DNA of 64,000 nt from Myxococcaceae bacterium (GCA_004297725.1 SCUS01000160.1:131615-195614); one strand, 5' to 3'. Positions 32,978 through 42,943 are shown, numbered from the stretch's first letter. Numbers and translations: made by a program. Notes: generated by a model from the letters alone, not told the origin.

Positions 32978-34636
32978 ATGGCAACGAATCGCAGCGGGTT
33001 GCGGTGGGCGGTGACGGCGACGTGCGCGGCGCTGGGGACGCTGCTGGGGGCGAGGTCGGTGAGGGCGTTCCACCTGGAGGACGGGCTCCGGGGGAGGACG
33101 ATGGGAAACGCGGTGGGGGGCTCCTTCGCGGACGACGGGTGGCACGTCACCGACCGTCGCGACCGCATCTGGTACGCGCTCCCGAGGCTGGTCTCCGGCT
33201 CGGTGGAGTTCACGCTGGCGAACGTCACCATGGCGAGCCTCACGGACACCTCGGACACGGAGGTGTTCGCGATGTACGAGGCCGGCTACGGCATCGCGGA
33301 GCCCATCCGCTACTCGCCGGAGTTTCGGGACAACCACTTCAAGTGCATGCTGCGCCTCTACGCCAACGGCGAGGGGACGCGCGCCGGACAGCAGAAGCTG
33401 ATGTGGGGCATCTGCCCGAGCGGCGCGCCGGGCTACGGGGCCTGCGGCTGCGGGTCGTTCTTCGAGGAGCCCTTCGGCGGCAACGGGAGCTGGGACGGCA
33501 CCCCCCAGCGGCTTCGCATCGAGTGGGGCGGCGGCCGCACGCGCTATCTCCGCAACGGCGCGGTGGTGCTCTCCATCGACTGGCCGGGCGCGCGCTTCGC
33601 TCCGTCGGAGCTGCACATGTCGCTGGGGACCTCGCGCCCGAGCGCCGTCGACAGCGCGCAGCTCCCGGTGGGCGCGGTGTTCTCCGACCTGGTGGTGGAC
33701 GGCGTGGAGGGCGAGCTCGCCCGCTGCCCGGGCCCGACGGTCACCGACGCCGGGGCGATGGTCGCCGACGCGGGCGCGCCGACGATGTCGGGCATGGTGC
33801 TCGACCTCCCCGCGGTGGAGGACGTGACGGTCGACCCGACGCTGGCCTCGTCGGTCTATCCCGACGTGCGCGACCTGGCCGTCGGCGCGGGGGACAGCGA
33901 GTTCTATGTGAAGTTCAGGGTCCCTTCGCTGCCTGGGCGGGTGGTGCAGGCGCAGCTTCTGCTGCAGAGCGGCACCGGGCCATCGTCCGAGGGCAGCGGC
34001 GCGAGCGTCTTCGCGGCGGCGAGCGCGGCCTGGTCGGAGTCCACGCTCACCTGGAGCGCGCGCCCCGGGCCGCGCGGCGCGAGGCTGGCTCGCGTCGACG
34101 GGGTCTCGGTCGACGAGCCCTACGCGCTCGCCCTGCCGGTGAGCGCGGTGAGCTCGCCGGGCACCTACGCCTTCGCGGTGCTGCCGGAGCCGGGCGACAC
34201 CAACGCCGCGCACTTCGACTCGAAGGAGGTCTCGGCCGGGCGAGGCCCGGTGCTGCGGCTGGTGATCGACCCGACGATGCCCCCGGTGACCGACGCCGGG
34301 ACGACGACGGAGCGGCCCGATGTGCCGGTGGCGATCGACGCCGGGACGACGACGAGACCCGATGTGCTGGTGGCCATGGACGCTGGCGCGGTGGCGGTCG
34401 ACGCGGGGGTCGCGGCGCTCGACGCGGGCGCAGCGACGGACCTCGGGGACGACGCCGGGGAGCCGCTGCGCGAGGTGACCGAGGGGGGCTGCTCCTGCCG
34501 GGCGGGGAGCGCTGGGAGCGCGGGCCGGGGGATGGGCGGGGTCGCGCTGCTGGCGCTGGCGCTGGCCGGGCGACGGCGGCGGGCCCCTACAGCGCCCCGA
34601 GCTCGCTCGACTCCACCCAGCCCGTCGCTCCGGTGA
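32978..34636 (+). CDS. Secreted protein with MYXO-CTERM-like tail
   Basis: Signal peptide; DNRLRE-like segment VTVDPTLASSVYPDVRDLAVGAGDSEFYVKF; C-terminus GGCSCRAGSAGSAGRGMGGVALLALALAGRRRRAP. Confidence 0.75.
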   Translation: MATNRSGLRWAVTATCAALGTLLGARSVRAFHLEDGLRGRTMGNAVGGSFADDGWHVTDRRDRIWYALPRLVSGSVEFTLANVTMASLTDTSDTEVFAMYEAGYGIAEPIRYSPEFRDNHFKCMLRLYANGEGTRAGQQKLMWGICPSGAPGYGACGCGSFFEEPFGGNGSWDGTPQRLRIEWGGGRTRYLRNGAVVLSIDWPGARFAPSELHMSLGTSRPSAVDSAQLPVGAVFSDLVVDGVEGELARCPGPTVTDAGAMVADAGAPTMSGMVLDLPAVEDVTVDPTLASSVYPDVRDLAVGAGDSEFYVKFRVPSLPGRVVQAQLLLQSGTGPSSEGSGASVFAAASAAWSESTLTWSARPGPRGARLARVDGVSVDEPYALALPVSAVSSPGTYAFAVLPEPGDTNAAHFDSKEVSAGRGPVLRLVIDPTMPPVTDAGTTTERPDVPVAIDAGTTTRPDVLVAMDAGAVAVDAGVAALDAGAATDLGDDAGEPLREVTEGGCSCRAGSAGSAGRGMGGVALLALALAGRRRRAPTAPRARSTPPSPSLR

Positions 34637-35357
34637 GCGTCCTCACCCGGGTGAACACCCCGTCGCGAGACACCCGCACCACCCGCTCTCCCTCGCGCAC
34701 CGCCGCGTCGGGGATGCCGTCCACCCTCGCCGTCTGACGCAGCCGCAGCCCCCCGTGCAGCACCACCGCCTCGGGAGGGAGCGCCCTGCGCGCGGCCACC
34801 AGACCCAGCGCGCCCGCGGTCAGCGTCAGCGAGAGCACCAGGGCCACGGTGGTGCCCACGCGCTCCAGCTCCGAGGTCACCTTCCTCCGGCGCCACACCG
34901 AGAGCACCACGCCGAGCTCGCCCAGCACCCCCAGCAGCACCGCCCACCCGGGCGGAACCAGCTCCCCGATCTGCACCCGCAGCGGCACCGCCTGCTCCAC
35001 CACCGCCTGCCCGCTGCGACCCGCGTCCCGCCGCGCGAGCCTCATCCTCGTCGACCGCAGGTTGTCCCTCGCCGCCCACATCAACGGCGCCCGCCGGAGC
35101 ACCCGCTCGAAGCACCAGATGGCCTCGCCGTAGCGCTCCTGCCGCGCGTACACCGTGCCCAGGTCGTAGAGCACCCCGTCGCCGTCCACCCCCGCGGCGA
35201 CCAGCTCCTCCAGCGAGCGCGCCGCCGTCGGCAGGTCGCCCCTCGCCTCCGCCGTGAACGCCCGGTCGAGCAGCTCGCGAGCGCTCACCGCGCCCGCCGT
35301 CGAGGCCGCGAGGCTCACCAGCGCCGCCATCAGCAGCGCCCGAAGACTCCGCCTCAT
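34587..35357 (-). CDS. batE: BatE-like TPR/SH3-like membrane protein
   Basis: TPR segment VLYDLGTVYARQERYGEAIWCFERVLRRAP, two TMs, C-terminal SH3-like domain; start overlaps batD stop. Confidence 0.75.
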   Translation of the reverse strand: MRRSLRALLMAALVSLAASTAGAVSARELLDRAFTAEARGDLPTAARSLEELVAAGVDGDGVLYDLGTVYARQERYGEAIWCFERVLRRAPLMWAARDNLRSTRMRLARRDAGRSGQAVVEQAVPLRVQIGELVPPGWAVLLGVLGELGVVLSVWRRRKVTSELERVGTTVALVLSLTLTAGALGLVAARRALPPEAVVLHGGLRLRQTARVDGIPDAAVREGERVVRVSRDGVFTRVRTLTGATGWVESSELGAL

Positions 35358-37192
35358 GACGCCGCCTCCATCGCCTCGACCACCGCCCTCAGCTCCCGCA
35401 GCGCCGTGGCCACCGCGTCGCGGTCCACCGCCGCGCCCGCGAAGCGCAGCCCGTCGCCCGCCTCCCTCGCCGCGCGCGCCCGCTGCGTCAGCGCCTCGCC
35501 CGGCGACCTCGCTCCCCGCTCGGCCCGGTCGAGCGCCCTCGCCCCGAGGCCCAGCGCGCCCGCCGCGTCGCCCGCCGCCAGCGCCGCGTCCGCCTGCGCC
35601 AGCAGCGATCGCGGGTCGTTCTTCGCCGTCTCCGCCTTCACCACCCGCCGCGCCCTCGACCACCGCCGCAGCCCGTAGCCGAGGCCCGCCAGCAGCACCG
35701 CGCCAGGGATCACCGACAGCGTCCCCCACACCCGCAGCGGCGTCGTGAAGAAGCTCGTCGAGGCTCTGAGGGATACATCCCTCTGTAATCCTTCGAGCGC
35801 GATGGACGGGTCCTGCGGGTCGGCGGCCTCCTCCGCGGGGCGCGCCGCGCCGGTCGCCACGATCACCGGCAGCACCACCTGCGACGACTGGTAGCGCCGG
35901 GTGGACGGGTCGAACCACGGCACCGTCAGCGTCGGAAGCGTGAAGCGCCCGGGGCGGTCGGCCACCACGCGGTACTCGTTGACCACGTCGCCCCGCAGCG
36001 GCTCGGCGTTGCGGTCGACCGACGAGCGGGAGCTTCCGGGCAGCACCCGGAGGCCCTCCACCCCTCGCGGCGGCGGGAGCGTCACGCTCCCCAGGTAGCC
36101 GTTGCCCTGCGCCCTCACGGTCAGCGTGGCCGTCTCTCCCACCGGGACCTCCGGCCGGTCGATGCTGGCGCTGATCGACAGCGGGCCGATGGTGCCCGGC
36201 ACATAACCCGGCGGACGGCCCTCCATCGGAGGCTCGCGCGCCTCGATCACGATCGCGGGGGTGCTCAGCTCCTCCCGCCGCCGACGGCCGAAGAAGCCGT
36301 CGCCCTCGATGTACTCCACCCCCATGCGAAGCGGACCGATCTCCAGCCGACCCGCGTGCGTGGGGAAGAGGGCGAGGCGGCGCACCATCCCCGCGGTCAT
36401 GGTCCAGGTGCCGACGCGCTGGGGGATCCATCGCTGGGCGCACACCTGCCGGGGCTCCATCAGCACCTCGGACCAGAAGCCGTCGAGGGTCGCCTCACGC
36501 ATCGGCTCGCAGCCCGCCTCGTTGGCCGGGACGTAGATGAACGCGCGGTAGATCACCTGCTGCCCGACGTAGGGCTCGGCGACGTCGACCACCGCGCGCA
36601 GGAAGCCCGTGGGCGAGGCCTGGGCGCCGGTGAGGGTGCCGTCCGGAGGGACGTCCGGGCCGGTGGGGAGCGCGGGCTCGGGCGGAGGCTCGACGGGGTC
36701 GAAGAGCCCCGGGAAGGGGTTGTTGAAGCCCGGGTCGGGCGCCACCTGCGGCGCGTTGCCCGACGAGCGGCCGACGTTGATGGTGAGCGGCGCGAGCTGG
36801 GCGAGGACGCGCCCCTCGGACGAGCGGGCCATGGCGTTGCGGACGACGTAGCGCCCCGGCCGCCGCGCCCTCACCACGTAGGTCACCGACGAGCGGAACA
36901 TGAACATCCCCCCGCCCATCATCATCCCCGACGGCACCGTCGGAGGATCAGGGCGGGAGAGCACGTCGAGCCCCTCGGGCATCGCGAGCGGCTGCACCAC
37001 CACCCCCGCGCCGCCCTGCATCGAGACCCCGTAGATGATGTGGAAGGGCTCGCCCGCGACCGGCTGCGGCGGATCGATGGAGAGCTGAAGCGCCACCTGG
37101 GCGCGCGCCTCGGAGGCCCACGCCACGGAGAGCGCGAGGGCGTGGGCGGAGCAAAGCTGGCGAAGGGATCGTCGGCGAAGCACGGAGGTCAA
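35354..37192 (-). CDS. batD: BatD-like protein
   Basis: LSIDPPQPVAGEPFHIIYGVSMQGGAGV...GTLTGAQASPTGFLRAVVDVAEPYVGQQVIYRAFIYV; C-terminal TM; adjacent BatE. Confidence 0.85.
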   Translation of the reverse strand: MTSVLRRRSLRQLCSAHALALSVAWASEARAQVALQLSIDPPQPVAGEPFHIIYGVSMQGGAGVVVQPLAMPEGLDVLSRPDPPTVPSGMMMGGGMFMFRSSVTYVVRARRPGRYVVRNAMARSSEGRVLAQLAPLTINVGRSSGNAPQVAPDPGFNNPFPGLFDPVEPPPEPALPTGPDVPPDGTLTGAQASPTGFLRAVVDVAEPYVGQQVIYRAFIYVPANEAGCEPMREATLDGFWSEVLMEPRQVCAQRWIPQRVGTWTMTAGMVRRLALFPTHAGRLEIGPLRMGVEYIEGDGFFGRRRREELSTPAIVIEAREPPMEGRPPGYVPGTIGPLSISASIDRPEVPVGETATLTVRAQGNGYLGSVTLPPPRGVEGLRVLPGSSRSSVDRNAEPLRGDVVNEYRVVADRPGRFTLPTLTVPWFDPSTRRYQSSQVVLPVIVATGAARPAEEAADPQDPSIALEGLQRDVSLRASTSFFTTPLRVWGTLSVIPGAVLLAGLGYGLRRWSRARRVVKAETAKNDPRSLLAQADAALAAGDAAGALGLGARALDRAERGARSPGEALTQRARAAREAGDGLRFAGAAVDRDAVATALRELRAVVEAMEAAS

Positions 37193-37292
37193 TGGCGCAT
37201 CGGGGCAGAGGGGGGGTCTCGCGAGGGGAGCGCAAGCTAGCGCAGGGGATTTCTGGCGTCACGGGTTCATGCCATGAAGCAACGCACCTGCG

Positions 37293-38102
37293 ATGAACGA
37301 CCCTGCCGCCGCGCCTCTCCATGTCGACGACCGCGGCGCCGGAGCGCCCGTCGTGCTGCTGCACAGCAGCGGGATGTCCTCCCGCCAGTGGAGGTCGCTC
37401 TCGGAGCGCCTCGCCGCGAGCCACCGGGTGCTCGCGCCCGACTTCCTCGGCTCGGGGAAGAACCCTCCGTGGAGCGATGATGTTCCCTTCGGGTACGAGC
37501 TCGACGTGGCCCTGGTGGCGAAGGCGCTCGACGCGCTCGACGCGCCGGCGCACCTCGTCGGCCACTCCTACGGCGGCCTCGTCGCGCTCACCCTCGCCCG
37601 CATGCTGCCTCACCGCGTCCGCTCGCTCGCCGTGTATGACCCGGTGGCCTTCGGCGTGCTGCACGACCCGCCCGACGCCGTGGGCCTCGCCGACCTGATG
37701 AGGGCCGGGGCGCAGCCCATCTTCAGCGACGAGTCCCTCGGCGGGGGAGAGGCGTGGCTGGAGACCTTCGTCAATTACTGGAACGGCCCGGACGCCTGGC
37801 GCTCGCTCCCTGCCGCGTCGAGGGAGCAGTTTCTCCGGGTGGGGCGGGTGGTGTTTCGCGAGGTGTCGTCGCTGATGGCCGACCGCACCGGCGCGGCGGC
37901 CTACTCGGCGCTCACGGCGCCGACGCTGCTGATCGCGGGCGAGCTCTCCCCCGCCGCGGCGCGACGGGTGGGCGAGGTGCTCCTCGGGGCGCTGCCCGAC
38001 GCGCGACGGGAGGTGGTGACGGGCGCGGGGCACATGGGTCCGCTCACCCACGCGGGCGTGGTGGAGGAGCTGATCGCGAGGCACATCGAGGCGACGACGT
38101 AG
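37293..38102 (+). CDS. Alpha/beta hydrolase
   Basis: VVLLHSSGMSSRQWRSLSERL; nucleophile elbow LVGHSYGGLVALTLAR; C-terminal GAGHMGP. Confidence 0.88.
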   Translation: MNDPAAAPLHVDDRGAGAPVVLLHSSGMSSRQWRSLSERLAASHRVLAPDFLGSGKNPPWSDDVPFGYELDVALVAKALDALDAPAHLVGHSYGGLVALTLARMLPHRVRSLAVYDPVAFGVLHDPPDAVGLADLMRAGAQPIFSDESLGGGEAWLETFVNYWNGPDAWRSLPAASREQFLRVGRVVFREVSSLMADRTGAAAYSALTAPTLLIAGELSPAAARRVGEVLLGALPDARREVVTGAGHMGPLTHAGVVEELIARHIEATT

Positions 38103-38108
38103 CGTCCG

Positions 38109-38373
38109 AGAGCGGTGCTCGGATGGGTGTCGGACGGCGGCGTCGGCCCCCTCACCGCGCTGCCGCGCGCCCTCACCCCCGCGGAGCGGGGGCAAGGGCT
38201 CTGCGATGGGTTCGGGTGGTGCCCGAACTGGCAGCTCGAGGCGGATCCACGGGCCCGGTTCATCGTTCCCTCTCCGTCGATCCAGCCCTTGCCCCCGCTC
38301 CGCGGGGGTGAGGGCGCGCGGCAGCGCGGTGAGGGGGCCGACGCCCCCGTCCCACGCCCATCCAGCACCGCCC
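38109..38373. repeat. Inverted-repeat element (~90-bp arms, ~84-bp centre), copy A
   Basis: Arm cggccccctcaccgcgctgccgcgcgccctcacccccgcggagcgggggcaaggg and its exact reverse complement; similarity extends outward to about 38109 and 38373. Confidence 0.9.
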
Positions 38374-39398
38374 TAGAAGCGCCCGCCGAGGCCGAGGGTG
38401 AGCCCGCCCGCCAGCGGCGAGACGCCCCAGCGCAGCGTCGCGCGCCCTTCGCCCCGGTGGGTCAGGCGATCGACGATGAACCAGGTCGCGCCGCCCAGCA
38501 CCGCGGCCGCGCCGACGGCGAGCGCGACGTTGGTGGCCGTGAGGTAGCCCTCGTAGCGCCGGTCGTGCGTGAGCGCCTCGGGCGAGCAGTTGAGGCCGTT
38601 GACGTCGCACGCCGCGATGCGCTCGCTGCGCTCGCTCGACGCCAGGCCGAAGAACACCCCGCCGAGGGCGAGCGCCACGACCCCGGAGCCAGCGACGATC
38701 CACGGGCCGACGCTGGCACCTCGCGGAGCGGCGTCGACCGGCGGGGACGCGGGGACGGTCGGAGGGAGCACCACCGGAGGGGCCACCACGGGGGCCGGCT
38801 CCACGGCCGCGGGCTCCGCCTCGAGGCGCACCTCCACCGGCTCCGTCTGGCTCGCGGCGACCTGCACCTCGCGGCGAAACGGCAGGTGCCCCGGGGCGCT
38901 CGCCTCGACGAGCACCACCCCAGGCAGCACCGGGTAGGGGACGTCGTGGAGCGTCGCCGGGAGCTCGACCTGCTGCACCCTCACCACCAGCCCTTGCGGG
39001 GGCGGCGAGGCGACGCGCACCGTGACCCGACCGACGCGGGCCTCGGACTCCGTCGCGATGGCCCTGCACGCCTGGAGCACGCCGTCGCGGTTGCGGAGCG
39101 ACACGTCGGCCTCGGCGGCGCGAGCGCAGGCGCCGCTGTAGCCCAGCGCCTCGACCGGGTGGCCGAGCGCCAGGTGCTCCCGAGCGAGGAAGTACTGGAT
39201 CGTCGGGGTCACGCGGAGCCGCGCCGCGCGCTCGGCGAGCTGGACGGCCTGCGCGTGGTCGCCCGCCGCCGCGGCCGCCTCGGCCTGGACGATGAGGCCC
39301 CTGCGCGCCACGTCGGCGGGGCTCTCCTGGGCCAGCGCGGACGCGCCCCAGAGGCAGATGGTGGCGAGCAGCGCGCCCGAGGCAATCCCCTGTCGCAT
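38373..39398 (-). CDS. Secreted/membrane TPR- and PEGA-like protein
   Basis: Signal peptide; GDHAQAVQLAERAARLRVTPTIQYFLAREHLALGH; PVLPGVVLVEASAPGHLPFRREVQV; TM segments. Confidence 0.65.
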   Translation of the reverse strand: MRQGIASGALLATICLWGASALAQESPADVARRGLIVQAEAAAAAGDHAQAVQLAERAARLRVTPTIQYFLAREHLALGHPVEALGYSGACARAAEADVSLRNRDGVLQACRAIATESEARVGRVTVRVASPPPQGLVVRVQQVELPATLHDVPYPVLPGVVLVEASAPGHLPFRREVQVAASQTEPVEVRLEAEPAAVEPAPVVAPPVVLPPTVPASPPVDAAPRGASVGPWIVAGSGVVALALGGVFFGLASSERSERIAACDVNGLNCSPEALTHDRRYEGYLTATNVALAVGAAAVLGGATWFIVDRLTHRGEGRATLRWGVSPLAGGLTLGLGGRF

Positions 39399-39417
39399 CC
39401 GGCGATGAACTCCCTCT

Positions 39418-40830
39418 CTACTCGATCACGATGCTGGGGACGGCCGCGGCAGGCCGCGGCGCGGGGCTCGGGGCGGCGCTGCGCTGCGCCGAAGCAACAG
39501 GACCGACGAGGGCCCTCCCCCGTCGCCCCCGGCGAAGGGAGGCGCCGATGTCGTTCGCCTCGGCGCGCGCTCGAAGGGGCGCTGGCGCGGCGGCCACGGC
39601 GGGGGGAGCCACGGCGGAGGGAGCGGCGAGCACGGCGGGAGGCTCGACCGGCGCTGGAGCGCTGGGAGGCGCCGGGGCGAGCGCGGGGCGGGCGGTGCTC
39701 ACCGGAGCGGGAGCGTCGGAGCGGGTCGCCGCGCGGACGCCGAGGGCGACGAGCGGGAGAGCGAGGGCCGCGAGGGCAGGGACGATCCATCGGGCGCGGG
39801 GTGGACGGCGCTCCGGCGCGACCTCGACAGGGGAGACGCGCTTCGCCCCCGCGGGGACGGTCTCGGGTGCGGGCACCCTCGACGAGGCGAGCGACCGGCC
39901 CGATCGCCAGGCCGCCTCGGCCAGGGAGAGGGAGGCCTCGAGCGCGGACAGGAGCTCGTCGGCGTTGGGGTAGCGATCCATCGGGCGCTGGGCGAGGGCG
40001 CGCGCCAGGACGGGCTCCCAGGGGCCGACGTCGACCCCGAAGCGCCCTGGGGTGGGGCGCTCCCGGTCGAGGATGTCGGAGTAGATCGCGACGGAGTCGA
40101 CGCTGCGGTAGGCCCGCTGGCCCATGAGCATCTCGACGAGGACGAGCGCGAGGGCGTGCACGTCCGTCCACGGTCCGGTGCGGGCGCGGCTGAGCTGCTC
40201 GGGCGCCGCGTAGAAGAGCGAGTACGACGATCCCCCGGTCTGCGTGGCGGTCTGCCCGCTGCCAGGCTGCTCGTCGGCCTCCATGACCTTGGCGATGCCG
40301 AAGTCGAGCACGCGCATGCCGGGCTCGCCGCGCCGCGCCTTCACCAGCATCAGGTTGGCGGGCTTGATGTCACGATGGGCGATGCCCACCTGGTGGGCGC
40401 ACGACAGGGCATCGAAGACCGGGCGCAGCAGGTCGAGCGCCTCGACGGGGGAGCGACCGACGTCGGCGGGGCGAGCCCCGAGGTCGGCTTCGAGGGTGCG
40501 GCCCTCGATCCAGTCGAGGGCCATCCACGGGGTCTCCCCCGAGTCGATGCTCACCGAGCCATAGTCGAGCACGCGCGCGATGGCGGGGTGGGCGAGCGCG
40601 GCGATGGTGCGCGCCTCGAGCCTGAACCCATCGAGAAACTCCGCGCGGAGCTCGCCCTCGTAGCGATCGGGCACCATCAGCACCTTGATCGCGACGGGCG
40701 CGTCGAGCTCGATGTGGCGAGCGTAGTAGACCGAGCCGAAGCCGCCCTTCGCCACGAAGCGCTCGACCTCGTACTTGCCGGCGAGCGTTCGACCCACCAG
40801 GCCAAACACGTCGGACTTGTCTCCCGTCAT
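39418..40830 (-). CDS. Serine/threonine protein kinase with TM and Pro/Ala-rich tail
   Basis: AGKYEVERFVAKGGFGSVYYARHIELDAPVAIKVL; HRDIKPANLMLVKA; DFGIAKV. Confidence 0.95.
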   Translation of the reverse strand: MTGDKSDVFGLVGRTLAGKYEVERFVAKGGFGSVYYARHIELDAPVAIKVLMVPDRYEGELRAEFLDGFRLEARTIAALAHPAIARVLDYGSVSIDSGETPWMALDWIEGRTLEADLGARPADVGRSPVEALDLLRPVFDALSCAHQVGIAHRDIKPANLMLVKARRGEPGMRVLDFGIAKVMEADEQPGSGQTATQTGGSSYSLFYAAPEQLSRARTGPWTDVHALALVLVEMLMGQRAYRSVDSVAIYSDILDRERPTPGRFGVDVGPWEPVLARALAQRPMDRYPNADELLSALEASLSLAEAAWRSGRSLASSRVPAPETVPAGAKRVSPVEVAPERRPPRARWIVPALAALALPLVALGVRAATRSDAPAPVSTARPALAPAPPSAPAPVEPPAVLAAPSAVAPPAVAAAPAPLRARAEANDIGASLRRGRRGRALVGPVASAQRSAAPSPAPRPAAAVPSIVIE

Positions 40831-40969
40831 GTGGTCCGCCTTGCCAGGAGGCGACTCTAGAAGAGAGTGGGCTGAAACTCCAGCCTCGCCCCGTCCTGAC
40901 GCTGCACGGAGACCCCACCCGATGCGGCAATCACAGGGAAGAACGCCCTTCAGGGAAGTTCGCGGCCCC

Positions 40970-42943
40970 TCAGTCGAACCACACCCGCGGCCTGATCCGG
41001 TACGGCGTTCCGTCCACCAGGACCTCGACGACCGCGCTCCCGGCGCTCGACGGAGCCCGCAGCGTGCGCACCACGGAGCCGTCCGGGCGCTGCTCTTCGG
41101 GGCCGGTCCACTCGAAGGGGGAGCCCGCGGAGGCGCGCAGCTCGACCCTCGCTCCAGCGAGCGGCGCGCCCGTGACGTCGGCGGGCCTCACGGTGAAGCG
41201 CACCGTGCTCATGCCGTCGGCGCGCACGTGCCGCGAGGGCGGGTCGAGCGTCACCAGCGCGGGCTCCTGCACCACGTGCGAGCGCCCCGCGGCGAGGTCG
41301 CGCACCTCCTGGACGTAGCCGCTCGGCCAGGTGATGCGCACCGTGTCCGCCGCGCTCGCCGCGCCGAGGGCCACGTCGATCACCCCGTCGTCGGCCACCC
41401 GGGGGTTGAAGCGCTCGCCGATCCAGCGGGTGCGGCGCATCGACCCGGCGGTGACCTCCACCCGGGCGCCGAAGCCATGGGGGTTGGAGAAGCGACCGCG
41501 CAGCGACAGCAGGAGGTGCGAGCCCGACGGGGCGATCTGGTTCTCGTAGACCACCGGACCCTGGCCGAAGCCGCCGAAGATCAGGTCGAGGTCGAGGTCG
41601 CCGTCGAGGTCGCCTGGCGCCACGGTCATGAAGTGCCCCGAGGCGTCGAGGCCGACGCTGGCGTGGGTCTCCGCGAACTGGTTGCCCGCGCGCCCCTGGT
41701 AGAGCTGGTTCTGCGACTCGCCGCGGTTGGGCTGCTTGCCGTGACCGATGTCGTCGCCTCCGGCCATGAGCAGGTCGAGACGGCCGTCGTGGTCCACGTC
41801 CCAGAACACCGGCGACCAGGGGATCATGGGCTGATGGTTGTTGGTGGTGGGCGTCTGGAGGCCGAAGCTCCAGAGCGCGTCGAGCCACCGCCCGTCGCCC
41901 TGGCGCACCAGCAGCCCGTTCGGCGAGCCGCTCGCCAGGAACATCTCCGGCACCCCGTCGAGGTCGATGTCCCCGAGCGCCACGCCCATCGGCCCTGCGT
42001 TGCCTTCGCGGAAGAAGCCCTCCCGGTCGCAGCGCTCGGGCATCGGGTACACCCGCTCGTATCGGGCCTCGCCGTCGGCCCCCGGGCCCAGCGCCCGAAA
42101 CGCCCCGTTCGGCTTGTTGGAGCCGTCGTGCATCATGAACACGTCGAGGCGCCCGTCGGCGTCGAAGTCGATCGTGCCGATGCACCAGGTGTAGCCCTCC
42201 ATCGAGAGCCCCCAGCGAGCGGCCATGTCCTCGAAGGTGCGGTCGCCGCGATTGCGCAGCATCGCCTTCGGGGCGTTGAAGTACCCCAGCGCCACGTCGA
42301 GCAGCCCGTCCTCGTCGAGGTCCGCGAGGGTCGTGCTCATCTGCGAGTCCGTCGGCCGGAAGATCTCCGTCGCGCCCTCCCAGTCGACCCCCCGGGCGGA
42401 GCCCCAGGCCACCCTCGCCCCGCAGAGCACGTCCTCGAAGCCGTCGCCGTCGAGGTCCGCCGAAGCCTGGCAGGCGTTGAGCTGCCTCGGCAGCGCGCCC
42501 TCGTTGCGAAACACCCCGGGCATCGGCTGCGAGACCCGCCACGCCGTGTTCGATCGAGTGCGGTTGTAGAGGATCTCCCGCCGCCCGTCGCCGTCCACGT
42601 CGGCGAAGAGCGCGCTGGTGTAGTCGTGCTTGTCGCCCTCGTAGGGCATCGGGTCGGCAGAGCGCAGCGCGGCCTCCACGTCCATGCGCCGCACGAAGCG
42701 GCCCGAGAGCGGGCGGTACGGCGCCGCGTAGGGGATGCAGTGGGGCACGCCGTCGCAGGCCGTCGCCGCCGCGTTGCCGCAGAGGCCCGATGGGGCGTCC
42801 TGCCCGGAAGGGATCGCCCCGGCGTCCCCGAAGGCGGAGGCCGGCGCAGGGGCGGGGCGCGACGGAGAGACGCAGGCGCACAGGGCCGCCGCGAGCATCC
42901 AAGGGGTCGCAGCGATGGACGGCAAGCGACGCCCTCGGCTCAT
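40970..42943 (-). CDS. CRTAC1-like FG-GAP/VCBS repeat lipoprotein with ASPIC/UnbV-like C-terminus
   Basis: LCACVSPS lipobox; repeats DLDGDGFEDVLCG, DLDEDGLLDVALGYFN, DVDHDGRLDLLMAGGDDI; ASPIC-like VEVTAGSMRRTRWIGERFN...RITWPSGYVQEVRDL. Confidence 0.85.
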   Translation of the reverse strand: MSRGRRLPSIAATPWMLAAALCACVSPSRPAPAPASAFGDAGAIPSGQDAPSGLCGNAAATACDGVPHCIPYAAPYRPLSGRFVRRMDVEAALRSADPMPYEGDKHDYTSALFADVDGDGRREILYNRTRSNTAWRVSQPMPGVFRNEGALPRQLNACQASADLDGDGFEDVLCGARVAWGSARGVDWEGATEIFRPTDSQMSTTLADLDEDGLLDVALGYFNAPKAMLRNRGDRTFEDMAARWGLSMEGYTWCIGTIDFDADGRLDVFMMHDGSNKPNGAFRALGPGADGEARYERVYPMPERCDREGFFREGNAGPMGVALGDIDLDGVPEMFLASGSPNGLLVRQGDGRWLDALWSFGLQTPTTNNHQPMIPWSPVFWDVDHDGRLDLLMAGGDDIGHGKQPNRGESQNQLYQGRAGNQFAETHASVGLDASGHFMTVAPGDLDGDLDLDLIFGGFGQGPVVYENQIAPSGSHLLLSLRGRFSNPHGFGARVEVTAGSMRRTRWIGERFNPRVADDGVIDVALGAASAADTVRITWPSGYVQEVRDLAAGRSHVVQEPALVTLDPPSRHVRADGMSTVRFTVRPADVTGAPLAGARVELRASAGSPFEWTGPEEQRPDGSVVRTLRAPSSAGSAVVEVLVDGTPYRIRPRVWFD

